IMG/VR virus record: IMGVR_UViG_3300042691_012873
Coordinates: 1 to 61,104 of that record
Strand: one strand, 5' to 3'
DNA: 61,104 bases
DNA from: a virus
Shown: positions 1 to 8,148 of the stretch, one piece after another
How the letters are laid out: every line of letters starts with the position of its first letter
Position numbering within the stretch: the stretch's first letter is position 1
The notes under the pieces: model-generated
What the model saw: the letters and a program-made list of their open reading frames with translations, nothing else
Database searches by the model: none
Told to the model about the DNA's origin: nothing
Translations under genes and position numbers: made by a program

Positions 1-3000
1 ATAACACCCATCAACTGCATTATCTCTGCCCGTGCTACGGCGTCTATCTCAATAGAGCCCATGCGCAGCCCCTCTGCGATCTGCTCCATGGTCATCTTGC
101 CTACTGCTTGGAGTTCAGGGTACTGGGCGATCAAGTATCCCTTGATCTTCTCTATTTCTATATTGATAGATGCCTTGTCGTAGGGGAGGACATCCTCCCT
201 ACCGGCGAATAGTGTGCTCGTGTTGCCGTGCCCGAATACTGCCTGCCCAGAGGGATCGATGACGGTGCGAGTGCCTCCACGACTGTCAGTAGAGTAGCCC
301 GGAGGGAGTTTGCTTGGGTCTCTAAGGTTTACTCGCCCTGTTGCTCCTCCAGCCTCTACTGCACCAATAAACTCTTCGTCTATTCCAGAAGCACGAATGG
401 CTGATGCTATCAGGGTATTGAGGGCTTCGTCTACGCCTTCTGTGGCGTTTTCTGCTACGCGAATATCAGCAGTCCAACTCATTACCCCCTCTTCCAAGTT
501 TGCCTGTGCTTGGTCGATAGCACGCCAGTTCGCCATGAACTCTTCTGCACTCATGCCAGTCACCTTAGCATAGTGGATGAGTTGGTTTCTTAATGGGTTG
601 AATATCTCTGATGACTCTTGTAGGACCATATCTCTGACTATGTTACCTCCAAGATCTCCTCCACCACGAAGGGCTTGGTTGAGTGCCCCCGGCAGGCGAC
701 CTGTAAGGTTACCCAGTCTGGTAATGTCAATAGCCCCTCCACCACCAGCGGCGATGAAGTCTGCTAGTCTGCGTGATGCAGCAGAGTTTATTGGCCTATA
801 TCTTCCTGCTGATACGGTAGTATCATCAGCAAGGTGTGAGTTCTGCCACGAGCCACCACGCTTGGTCATAGGGCCTTCTCCGTTGTACCCTCCATAACCC
901 ATTTCGTGTCGGAGAATATCGTCTATCTTCTTACCTGTGAGTTTTCCTCCGCGCTCCAGTCCTGTTGATACTGCCTGTGTTACAGCGGTTTGGAGTTCTG
1001 TAAAGTCAAGTCCATTAGACAGAGCATAGTTTATTCTCTTGGTAATGAGCCCCAGAGACTTGTCTTCAAGTTCAACATCAAGAACAATATCTCCGTGCGT
1101 TGTAGGGATAGTTGAGCCACCCTTGGCGAAGCCCTTTACTCTACCGGCATTTAGTGCGTTGAGGAATGACCCGTGCTTCTGTGCTACCGGCTTTCTTACA
1201 ACAAACTCACCGGGAGTGAGTAGGGCTGGGATGGTGTCTCCATCTCCTGTACCGGGCACATGCCCACCAGAGGCAAGCATGACTGCTCCACGCATCTGCG
1301 CCGCTCTCATGGATGGGGCACCGGGAGCAACAGCAGACATAGCGAGTGAGAGTTCACGATAGCGTGCGATGAGTCCCTCAATCGCCCCACCCTGTGCTCC
1401 GAAACTTCCAGTCAGTCCATCAATAGCACCATCAAGAGAGCGTGTCTGGGCCATGAGGTCAAGTTCAGCACCAGAGAGGTACTTGGCCCCTGTCATAAAG
1501 GTGTGCATGACTCCAATGCCCTTGGTGAATGCACCGATGAGGTTTCCAAACTGACCGACGAGCATCATAATGGGACCGGCTATGGCGATGATGCCAACTG
1601 CTGCAAAGGCTCCCCACTTGGCAAGGTCTGGCAGGCTGTTGAATGCTTCAAGGATAGATGAGATAGCGTTGATGATGGGAATGGCTACCTGTGCGAACAT
1701 CTCCCCGATGGGGGCGAGAGCAGCGTTCAGTCTTTCTACCGCCGCAGTCATGCGAACAGAGACAGACTCTTCGATCTTGGAAAGTTCGGAGTCTGCAAGT
1801 GCAGCAAGGTTCTGTGCGCTCTTTTCTGTCAGAGCAAATGCTTTCTGAGCCTGCCCATTCTCCCTGTTGATGTTGGAGAACAGAGCACCCATTCGTGCAA
1901 ACTGCTGCTTACCGAAGGTAGCGGATAGTACCTGCTGCTGCTGGAATTCATCTACTCCGTTGAGTGCTTTGCCAAAGTCTTGGATAAGTCCCTGTAGGTC
2001 TCCACGGTTAGAAGAAAGAATGTCGTCAATGGCAATGCCTGCTCCATTGAGAGCCTCGCGTGCCTGCTTAGTTGGTTCAATAAGACGAGCAAGCGATGTC
2101 TTGAGAGCGTTGGCTCCTTCTACTGCGCCTACCCCGCCCTCCTTCATGGCAGTAAGGAAGACAGCGAGGTCCTTTACATCTCCACCAAGACCTTGGATGA
2201 CGGGAGCAACGCGGGGAATTGCCTCTGACATATCCTGAATAGAAAGAATGGTCTGGTTCTCTACAGCGTTGAGGAAGTTGACCGACTCGGCAACCTCTTC
2301 TGATGACTGCTTGAATGCAGTAGACATAGAGATAATGGACTGCATAGCAGTCTCATTGTCCATCATGCCAAGAGTAGCGAGTCGTGTCGTTGCCTGTGTT
2401 GACTTGAGAAGAGCCTCCCCAGCCAAGCCGGTAGCAGCAAGGTCGGCAGCGATACCAATGGTATCCTTTGTAGCCATGCCCCACTTAGTTGTCTCAACAG
2501 CGAGGTCACGAATACTGGCCTTCACGGAGTCAAGTTCTGATGACTGTGTATCCAAGTCTCCATAGACACGAGACAGGGCAAGCATTTCCTTGTCGATGTC
2601 AGAGAATACCTTCATTGCCTGACGCCCGAAGAGCATCAGGGGAACGGTGAAACCTACTGTGAGTTGCCTACCAGCCCACTGGGTATTCTTGCCCCAGTTC
2701 TGCATGGAGGTTCCCAAGTCTCTAATAGACTTGTTGAGTAGTTGGGACTTCTGCGCTGCGATGTCAGCATCCATTCCAAGGGCTGATAGTGGGCGGGTCG
2801 CCACAACTCGCTGCATCCCTGTGATACTGTCGGTGAGCGTAATGTACTGGGTGTTAAGGCGCATGGCCCTATCAGTAGCAAGGTCAGTCATCTGTGCAGC
2901 GTTGTTGGAGAAGACATTCAGACCCTTGGCAGCGCCAGTAGCGTTCTGGAACATCTGTCCCATAGTCAACTTGTTGGTGTCTATCTGCTTTTGCAGAGTA

Positions 3001-3215
3001 GCCATAGCACCAGAGGTTTTGACTATCTCTGACCGGAACTGCCCTATACCATTAACAGCATAGTTGAAGTTTCCTGCGTTGGTCATCGTCTGACTGAGGT
3101 TGAGTCTGCCAGCAGCCACCGATACTTCGGATATCTGTTGCTGCAACTGGCGCAACTGTGCGAGCGCTTGACCAACATCGGCGCTTACATTCAGGTTGGC
3201 ATTAATGTCACTCAT
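1..3215 (-). CDS. Tape measure protein (C-terminus beyond window)
   Basis: This is an open frame of more than 1,070 codons starting MSDINANLNV and running off the left edge. The N-terminus is rich in Gln/Asn coiled-coil sequence. A long middle part matches the phage tail tape-measure core (for example the NWGKNTQWAGRQLTVGFTVP stretch, then many small alpha-helical residues). A hydrophobic stretch near residues 540-565 (LAKWGAFAAVGIIAIAGPIM) is the usual membrane segment. It lies directly downstream of the tail assembly chaperone pair, the standard siphovirus order. It sets tail length and probably helps DNA entry. The ATG at 3215 follows a GAGG-type ribosome site. TGGTATAAT lies about 20 bases upstream. 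Confidence 0.93.
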   Translation of the reverse strand, partial: MSDINANLNVSADVGQALAQLRQLQQQISEVSVAAGRLNLSQTMTNAGNFNYAVNGIGQFRSEIVKTSGAMATLQKQIDTNKLTMGQMFQNATGAAKGLNVFSNNAAQMTDLATDRAMRLNTQYITLTDSITGMQRVVATRPLSALGMDADIAAQKSQLLNKSIRDLGTSMQNWGKNTQWAGRQLTVGFTVPLMLFGRQAMKVFSDIDKEMLALSRVYGDLDTQSSELDSVKASIRDLAVETTKWGMATKDTIGIAADLAATGLAGEALLKSTQATTRLATLGMMDNETAMQSIISMSTAFKQSSEEVAESVNFLNAVENQTILSIQDMSEAIPRVAPVIQGLGGDVKDLAVFLTAMKEGGVGAVEGANALKTSLARLIEPTKQAREALNGAGIAIDDILSSNRGDLQGLIQDFGKALNGVDEFQQQQVLSATFGKQQFARMGALFSNINRENGQAQKAFALTEKSAQNLAALADSELSKIEESVSVRMTAAVERLNAALAPIGEMFAQVAIPIINAISSILEAFNSLPDLAKWGAFAAVGIIAIAGPIMMLVGQFGNLIGAFTKGIGVMHTFMTGAKYLSGAELDLMAQTRSLDGAIDGLTGSFGAQGGAIEGLIARYRELSLAMSAVAPGAPSMRAAQMRGAVMLASGGHVPGTGDGDTIPALLTPGEFVVRKPVAQKHGSFLNALNAGRVKGFAKGGSTIPTTHGDIVLDVELEDKSLGLITKRINYALSNGLDFTELQTAVTQAVSTGLERGGKLTGKKIDDILRHEMGYGGYNGEGPMTKRGGSWQNSHLADDTTVSAGRYRPINSAASRRLADFIAAGGGGAIDITRLGNLTGRLPGALNQALRGGGDLGGNIVRDMVLQESSEIFNPLRNQLIHYAKVTGMSAEEFMANWRAIDQAQANLEEGVMSWTADIRVAENATEGVDEALNTLIASAIRASGIDEEFIGAVEAGGATGRVNLRDPSKLPPGYSTDSRGGTRTVIDPSGQAVFGHGNTSTLFAGREDVLPYDKASINIEIEKIKGYLIAQYPELQAVGKMTMEQIAEGLRMGSIEIDAVARAEIMQLMGV

Positions 3216-3232
3216 AGATATCCTCGTGTCCT

Positions 3233-3241
3233 ATTATACCA
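3233..3241 (-). promoter_or_regulatory. Extended -10 promoter core before tape measure
   Basis: The minus strand reads TGGTATAAT in the short gap before the tape-measure start. It is one of sixteen identical copies in the left half. No good -35 is visible. Confidence 0.55.
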
Positions 3242-3250
3242 GACAGGGGC

Positions 3251-3963
3251 CTATCCAAATGGGGACTTCATTTCTCCATCACGGATGCGAATGTAGGAGG
3301 TGTCTGCGCTCATTGCCTCTGATACTTGGAAGCCTTCCTGCAAGCCCATTTTTCCATAGAGGGATACAATGTCAGAGGCATTCTCTGCTCTACCGCCGCT
3401 GAAAATGCGTGCTTGCATATCATCGAATGACTCATTCCCACTTGTCCTACCGGACTCTGCATCAAGGTCAACACCCTTGAGGGCAGCAGCAAACTTGCGT
3501 GTTTCGTAGACTTCTTCACGGGATGACTTGAGAATGGCAGTCAACTCGGGCATAGAGAGACTATCTTCTAACTCCCAAATGCTCTTCCACGAACCGACGA
3601 GGAAGACTTCCGCTTCAATAGCGGCGAGGTCTAAATCTTCCCACTTAGAGCCGCCGCTGTCGGGTTTCCCTCTGCGTCGAATTTAATACCCGATGCTGCT
3701 TCAAGAACCTTGTAGACGGTGGGTAGGTCGATGTTCTCCTCTAGGAGCGCCTTGTCTGCCCACGGTGGGGAATACTGCTCCATAGCGATGACTACGCAGT
3801 CCATCAGGACCTCAGTAGCAGCATCGTTGTCTGTCGCCACTGCCTGTAGTTCAGCGAACTTCTTCATAAACTTGCGGAAGAGCGAAATCTTGAGAGGACG
3901 CATCTTGATTTCAGTGCCGTCCATTAGTAGTACCTCTGATGTTTCAAAAACTTCTGTAGCCAT
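3251..3963 (-). CDS. Tail assembly chaperone fusion made by -1 frameshift
   Basis: The frame starting at 3963 can shift by -1 at the heptamer at 3664-3670 and continue to the stop at 3251-3253, giving about 237 residues. The shifted frame is clean from the slip site (PDSGGSKWEDLDLAAIEAE) into the sequence ending KSPFG, with no good independent start near its beginning. This is the gpG-gpGT arrangement of lambda-like phages, always just upstream of the tape measure, where the long form recruits the tape measure during tail assembly. The slip motif and frame change are seen directly. The function is inferred from position and architecture. Confidence 0.88.
3631..3963 (-). CDS. Tail assembly chaperone, short form (gpG-like)
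   Basis: A 110-residue protein beginning MATEVFETSEVLL, translated in the zero frame and ending at TAG 3631-3633. It sits between the major tail protein and the tape measure. The start at 3963 has an AAGGAGT ribosome site and a TGGTATAAT promoter core 27 bases upstream. Most ribosomes should make this form and a minority the 237-residue fusion. No enzymatic motif is visible, as expected of this chaperone family. Confidence 0.85.
   Translation of the reverse strand: MATEVFETSEVLLMDGTEIKMRPLKISLFRKFMKKFAELQAVATDNDAATEVLMDCVVIAMEQYSPPWADKALLEENIDLPTVYKVLEAASGIKFDAEGNPTAAALSGKI
3664..3670 (-). other. Programmed -1 ribosomal slippery heptamer
   Basis: The minus strand reads G GGA AAC in the frame of the short chaperone, a canonical X XXY YYZ slip site almost identical to the lambda G/T site (G GGA AAG). 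It lies about 30 bases before the zero-frame stop. The -1 frame is open from here for 137 codons. Confidence 0.88.
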
Positions 3964-3989
3964 TTGTTACTCCTTCTGTGTAGGAGACC

Positions 3990-3998
3990 ATTATACCA
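3990..3998 (-). promoter_or_regulatory. Extended -10 promoter core before chaperone gene
   Basis: TGGTATAAT on the minus strand, followed by a leader with an AAGGAG ribosome site and the ATG at 3963. Confidence 0.55.
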
Positions 3999-4010
3999 CA
4001 AATACCAAAA

Positions 4011-4043
4011 CCCCCTCCCCCCAGTTGTTCTGGGGTTCGGGGG
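4011..4043 (-). terminator. Intrinsic terminator after the major tail protein
   Basis: Outer stem CCCCC/GGGGG and inner stem CCCCAG/CTGGGG around a short loop. On the minus strand the hairpin is followed by TTTTGG. It lies 18 bases past the major tail protein stop, so it would limit read-through from this highly expressed gene. Confidence 0.75.
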
Positions 4044-4060
4044 TAGTGGCTATTTAGTTG

Positions 4061-4894
4061 TTATGCGCGAGTTACGGTGTCCTTTTCGGTTCCACCCATT
4101 GCCGCGTTAGCAGCATTAGGCTTTAGAGCGCCTACTGCGGTTGCTGACTCAGCAGAACTCTTAGCAACCACACGGTCGATGATACGACCGTATGAGCCAT
4201 TGTTCGCTGGGAGCAGACGGAACGTTACATCGAATACCGATGCAGCGTCACGCTTGATGTTGACCGTTACAGCGCTCATTGAGAGAGCACGGTAAGCGAT
4301 GTAGATACGCTCTACAACCTCACCAACGCCACACTCGCCGGGGCCGGGACCAACAGCAATAATGCCACGCTCTACGGGGCACTCACCCAACTTACCAGAT
4401 GATAGTTCTAGGAACTTGTTGGATGCGCTATGCTCTGCCATTGGCTGATTACCGGGAGAGATAACCGCAGGAGTCTTGATAGACTTATCAGTTGGGTTAG
4501 ATAGAGTTCCAGCCACTAGGTCGCCAGATGCTCCTGCGATAGCAAAGAGTAGGTTCTCTAGCGTGGACTCAGCCATACCTGTCTTGAGTTCTACCTGCAT
4601 ACCCTGCTTGAACAACTTAGCGGAGTCAAGCAACTGATCGACAGACACCTCACCGAAGTTTGGTGTGAATGTCATTTCCAGACCGTTGGAAGTATATCCA
4701 GCGTTAGGAGTTGCGGGGTTAGCAGAAAGGGTCTCTACATATGGTACTTGGTCCTCAAAGTCTGGTACCTGTGGAAGGTACGAGGCATCTGGGGTTGTCA
4801 GTGCTTCCTTCTCGGGATCGATCTGCTTCTTTGTAGTAAAGATCGCAGCCGCACCGATGATGATGTTCTTAGAGTCGCCTCTTGAATATGCCAT
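4061..4894 (-). CDS. Major tail protein
   Basis: A 277-residue protein, one gene upstream of the chaperone pair, with its own promoter core (4961-4969) and terminator, as expected for an abundant structural protein. It starts MAYSRGDSKNIIIGAAAIFT and contains a region resembling phage tail-tube proteins (GLEMTFTPNFGEVSVDQLLD, then TLENLLFAIAGASG and a late beta-rich NIKRDAASVFDVTFRLLP). It would polymerise into the tail tube. The assignment rests on order, size and beta-rich character. No catalytic motif is present. Confidence 0.82.
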   Translation of the reverse strand: MAYSRGDSKNIIIGAAAIFTTKKQIDPEKEALTTPDASYLPQVPDFEDQVPYVETLSANPATPNAGYTSNGLEMTFTPNFGEVSVDQLLDSAKLFKQGMQVELKTGMAESTLENLLFAIAGASGDLVAGTLSNPTDKSIKTPAVISPGNQPMAEHSASNKFLELSSGKLGECPVERGIIAVGPGPGECGVGEVVERIYIAYRALSMSAVTVNIKRDAASVFDVTFRLLPANNGSYGRIIDRVVAKSSAESATAVGALKPNAANAAMGGTEKDTVTRA

Positions 4895-4960
4895 TATTAT
4901 TTCACCTCTACTTTCATAGTTTTTATTTAACTATGGTAGGGGGTCTTCCTCACAAGGTCT

Positions 4961-4969
4961 ATTATACCA
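4961..4969 (-). promoter_or_regulatory. Promoter core of the major tail protein
   Basis: TGGTATAAT on the minus strand, preceded directly by GGCAAAACGGA. That is nearly the reverse complement of the TGTCCGTTTTGCC box found in the plus-strand cassettes, so a shared regulator is possible. Confidence 0.55.
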
Positions 4970-4992
4970 TCCGTTTTGCCTCTCCCCGGCGT

Positions 4993-5541
4993 TTAGCGCA
5001 CGAGGGAGAACAACTTGGGATCGTCATACGCACAGGTGTGGTACTCCGCATCCACGAAGAACTTGGACACTTGGTACTGGCGGGTGGTGAAATCCCTCAC
5101 TCCACCACCGGCCTTGGACACAGCAGACGCAGGCTGGTATACTCGTAGGTGATGAAACCTAATAGCACTTTCCGGGTAGGCAATGCTCATAAACTCGTTT
5201 ATGTCCTTCGCAGCATCATCCTGTCTATCAAGGATGAGTTGAATGGCGCTCCCAAGGTAGAGACTCTGGTTCTCCGTAGCCTTGACCGCATAGTGTATCT
5301 GCTCAGTTTTAATAGGGTAGAAAGGGCTTTTCGATACTGTGAAAAGGCGGTCGTACACTATCGATGGTTTGTCATTCCACGGAGCATCGCCACTCGCAGA
5401 CTCACTAAGCGGGAAGAAAGGTACTATGCCGTTGTAACTGGATACAAAGTCAGGGTCTATCTTTTTGATGACTCCCCATAGGTAGTTGTTGATGTAGACT
5501 GCTGCTACGTCCAGTTCAGACAGTAGAGTTGGATTCCTCAT
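4993..5541 (-). CDS. Tail terminator / neck protein
   Basis: A 182-residue protein (MRNPTLLSELDVAAVYINNY) directly before the major tail protein. Position and size fit the tail terminator or completion protein that caps the tail tube and joins it to the head. The start overlaps the upstream stop by four bases, indicating coupled translation. A TGGTATAAT at 5584-5592, inside the upstream gene, could give it a separate transcript. I see no sequence motif that fixes the family. Confidence 0.6.
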   Translation of the reverse strand: MRNPTLLSELDVAAVYINNYLWGVIKKIDPDFVSSYNGIVPFFPLSESASGDAPWNDKPSIVYDRLFTVSKSPFYPIKTEQIHYAVKATENQSLYLGSAIQLILDRQDDAAKDINEFMSIAYPESAIRFHHLRVYQPASAVSKAGGGVRDFTTRQYQVSKFFVDAEYHTCAYDDPKLFSLVR

Positions 5542-6197
5542 AGTGTAACGCTCCCCTTGATGCTGTAATATCTTCTACCGTCCATTATACCAGCACCTCG
5601 TCCACCCTTACCTCGGAACTCATCCATAGTCTCCAAGTCTGCAAAGATGCGACGTAGGACACCCTGCGATAGGTAGGAGCCAAAGAACTCTTCCACTACC
5701 CTACCGAAACTGCCTGCGACGGCATCTCCACCGGGATTTGCTATGTAGATATCCTCAGTAGTGAAGACCATCTCTCCATCGTCCCCTTCGAATGCCAGCA
5801 CGCCACCATCGTTGGGGGAGATAGTCACGTCGATACTATTCTCCATCACATTTGCCTTGTCTACGAACGGGGTATCCGATGTATCCGATGTTGAGGCTGA
5901 GGGTAGAAAACTACCAGTAAATCTGATGCTGAATGGAGAGGCGACGGGAGTGATGGTGAAGAGGCGAGCACTTGGATCGCCTACTCTGTTCCATTCATAG
6001 ACGTGGTGGAGTGATGCTGGGTCTGTCTGCGCAGCGAGGTCAACATAGCGATAGAAGATGTCTGCGATAAGGGCACCAAGTTCTTGGTTGAAGGCCATTC
6101 TATTTTGTTCTATGCCCGTCATAAACCCTTCGGCATAGTCGGTGAAGTCCTTTACCTGCTTGTTGAAAGCATTAAGGTCGAACTTGAGCGTAACCAT
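5538..6197 (-). CDS. Head-tail connector / minor structural protein
   Basis: A 219-residue protein in the neck gene block. I take ATG 6197 (MVTLKFDLNAF) because GAGG lies nine bases before it; a longer form from 6212 is possible. It overlaps the upstream gene by 26 bases. The sequence is mixed alpha/beta with a Ser/Asp-rich segment near residues 90-105. Size and location resemble HK97-gp10-type neck proteins, but no diagnostic motif is visible. Confidence 0.6.
   Translation of the reverse strand: MVTLKFDLNAFNKQVKDFTDYAEGFMTGIEQNRMAFNQELGALIADIFYRYVDLAAQTDPASLHHVYEWNRVGDPSARLFTITPVASPFSIRFTGSFLPSASTSDTSDTPFVDKANVMENSIDVTISPNDGGVLAFEGDDGEMVFTTEDIYIANPGGDAVAGSFGRVVEEFFGSYLSQGVLRRIFADLETMDEFRGKGGRGAGIMDGRRYYSIKGSVTL
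5584..5592 (-). promoter_or_regulatory. Internal extended -10 promoter core
   Basis: TGGTATAAT lies inside the 3' end of the connector gene, 43 bases before the next start at 5541. The coding sequence there (AGIMDG) encodes the promoter core. Confidence 0.45.
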
Positions 6198-6648
6198 ACG
6201 GCTCATCCTCAAGGTGCTGGTTCTCTGACCGGGTAAGCAGCAGTTTGTAGTATTCTATTTCGTTCCACGGGTTGACGAATGGCTCAACACTCAGCACATC
6301 GTGGAGTAGTGGCCTACCTGCCAGTTCTGCCTGATCGTGTGTCCATAATGACTTTCCATCTGCGGTGATGTCCAGCACCAGCATCTCTGTGATGGGATGG
6401 TAGTTACCCTGTGCGTCTATGCGAGGATCAACCTTGGTGCGAGCATTCAGTTGCTTCTTGTAGAGATACTCTCGCTCGGCTCGTAGGGGCTTTAGATCGA
6501 CTGTGCCCATTACGTTGGCGTAGCCCCGGAGCGTCTGCTGGTTTGTCTCCCAGTTGTGTTCTATCTTCCCCAACTCTGTCTGCCGCAGGGTAGAGTAGGC
6601 AATAGTCAACTGCATCGAATAGAGAAATCCACAGTCAAGGATGCCCAT
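6172..6648 (-). CDS. Neck protein, unknown
   Basis: A 158-residue protein starting MGILDCGFLYSMQLTIAYST. It follows the 328-residue gene with a one-base overlap and precedes the connector gene. The sequence has alternating charged and aromatic residues and no recognisable motif. By position it is one of the head-completion or stopper proteins. Coding is supported by the tight overlaps and absence of gaps on both sides. Confidence 0.6.
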   Translation of the reverse strand: MGILDCGFLYSMQLTIAYSTLRQTELGKIEHNWETNQQTLRGYANVMGTVDLKPLRAEREYLYKKQLNARTKVDPRIDAQGNYHPITEMLVLDITADGKSLWTHDQAELAGRPLLHDVLSVEPFVNPWNEIEYYKLLLTRSENQHLEDEPYGYAQVRP

Positions 6649-7634
6649 TAGAGGACGCCGATCCTACCAAGGACGGTAGTGTTGTATTTTCCAAGGATGT
6701 CATCTACTATCTTGTTTCCTGTACCGGCGTGGGCACCAGAGGCAAAACGAAGTTTGAACTGATCGGTGGAATACTCGCTGATGTATCTGTTGAGTTGGTC
6801 CATCTTGCCACACTTCATATCGTTGAATAGCAGGTAAGCAGCATCCTTGATGTCCTGTGGAACAGCGCCACCATTCATCTGTAGAAGGAAAGCGAATGTG
6901 CTGTCCTTGGGGAAGAGCCCTCTTCTGGTGTGCCCGATGAACTCCTGTCCTCCGAACCATCCATAGGTGTCTGTGTCGATGTGCCCGTCATAATGAGAGG
7001 CAGCATGGACGCCTGCGAGCCTGTTCCACGCACCGTTCCACCCTGCGGTAACAGCAGTACCGTCATAGGACAGCCCATACCACACGGGCCACCGCAGGGC
7101 GCTGGGGGTTTCGAACACCATCACGTTGTTCTCCCACACCTTGAAAACCCCGGTAGTCCCCATAGGCACAGGGAAGTAGTCTGTTCCCAATCCCTCTCCC
7201 TCAATCTTACGGTAGGATACACCGAACTGCCCACCAGTAGCAGCGTTGATAATCGACACTACCAGACGAGCATAGAGTTTGTCCTCTTCTGTGGGGTTGG
7301 CGGGTAGGTAGTAGGGTGTATTTACTGAGAGTGTCTCTACCTGCCACCCGTCCTTGTCATTAGGTCCTTTGCCATAGGTAGTCAGCACCATCTCATAGTC
7401 ACCATCGGCAACGTAGGCAGGAATCTCAAACTCAAGTTCACAATTGGTAGTCGTGTAGGCATAGGGCCACACGACACTATTGCCATTGAGTTCGGCTATG
7501 AATTCATAGTGTATTCCGTGAGCGTTGAAGAGTTTCACATATACTGGGGTTTCGATCCACACCTCATGCCCGTTGGACATCTCTGCCTCAACTTTGATGG
7601 TGCTGCCTAGTTGCCTCAGTATGCTGTGCTCCAT
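6648..7634 (-). CDS. Structural protein of the neck block
   Basis: A 328-residue protein. ATG 7634 (MEHSILRQLGSTIKVEAEMS) has a GGGAGG ribosome site and overlaps the upstream stop (TAATG). The first 110 residues look like an immunoglobulin-like beta domain (WIETPVYVKLFNAHGIHYEF, ADGDYEMVLTTYG). The rest, with DAAYLLFNDMKCGKMDQLNRY near residue 280, resembles the short helical head-tail connector fold, so this may be an adhesin-like domain fused to an adaptor. That fusion is inference. Confidence 0.6.
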   Translation of the reverse strand: MEHSILRQLGSTIKVEAEMSNGHEVWIETPVYVKLFNAHGIHYEFIAELNGNSVVWPYAYTTTNCELEFEIPAYVADGDYEMVLTTYGKGPNDKDGWQVETLSVNTPYYLPANPTEEDKLYARLVVSIINAATGGQFGVSYRKIEGEGLGTDYFPVPMGTTGVFKVWENNVMVFETPSALRWPVWYGLSYDGTAVTAGWNGAWNRLAGVHAASHYDGHIDTDTYGWFGGQEFIGHTRRGLFPKDSTFAFLLQMNGGAVPQDIKDAAYLLFNDMKCGKMDQLNRYISEYSTDQFKLRFASGAHAGTGNKIVDDILGKYNTTVLGRIGVL

Positions 7635-8059
7635 TACTTCCTCCCGTAATACTCCTTGAGTTCCTCGTCTGTGCATCGACGGATGCCCCGCTCCAATAGG
7701 AAGGGCTCTACCTGTGATGCCCAGAGAAGGTTGTATCCCTTGTTTACCCCGCCGATGCCGATGAGGTAGAGACTGCGATCAGACCAGATGACTTCCTTTT
7801 CCCTTACAGGGGGAGTATAGTCAGACTTGGTAGCCTTCTCTACCTTGGGTGGACCGATGACGTTGTTGCGCTCTAGCGCTGTCTGCTCTACCTCTGTAGT
7901 GGGAGCAGTGATTTCTCCTTCACTCATAAGGTCACTATCAAGTTCATCGATGAGTTTGAGAGCGTCGGCCTTGGTTACTCCAAAGGGTAGAACGATTTCC
8001 TTCTCGTCAGCATAGGCTCGTATGGCCTTCATGTTGCTTGACTTGGTTGGCTTAGACAT
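7634..8059 (-). CDS. Small structural/adaptor protein after the capsid gene
   Basis: A 141-residue protein. Residues 8-45 (NMKAIRAYADEKEIVLPFG, then TKADALKLIDEL) look like a SAP/HeH-type helix-extended-loop-helix module, common in small proteins downstream of capsid genes. The C-terminal part has a short beta-rich region. The ATG has an AGGAGG site, and a TGGTATAAT core lies 26 bases upstream. Role unknown. Confidence 0.6.
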   Translation of the reverse strand: MSKPTKSSNMKAIRAYADEKEIVLPFGVTKADALKLIDELDSDLMSEGEITAPTTEVEQTALERNNVIGPPKVEKATKSDYTPPVREKEVIWSDRSLYLIGIGGVNKGYNLLWASQVEPFLLERGIRRCTDEELKEYYGRK

Positions 8060-8084
8060 TTATCCTCCTGTAGGTGTTAGGTCT

Positions 8085-8093
8085 ATTATACCA
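8085..8093 (-). promoter_or_regulatory. Extended -10 promoter core after the capsid terminator
   Basis: TGGTATAAT on the minus strand, just past the capsid terminator and upstream of the gene starting at 8059. It restarts transcription after the terminator. Confidence 0.55.
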
Positions 8094-8104
8094 GAAAAGC
8101 GTTT

Positions 8105-8130
8105 GGGGAGGCACCCGAAGGCACCTCCCC
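8105..8130 (-). terminator. Intrinsic terminator of the major capsid gene
   Basis: Seven-base-pair stem GGGGAGG/CCTCCCC, extended by further pairs around a short TTCGG loop, 18 bases past the capsid stop. The T tract that follows is weak. Confidence 0.7.
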
Positions 8131-8148
8131 GCACGCGGTACGCTAGTT

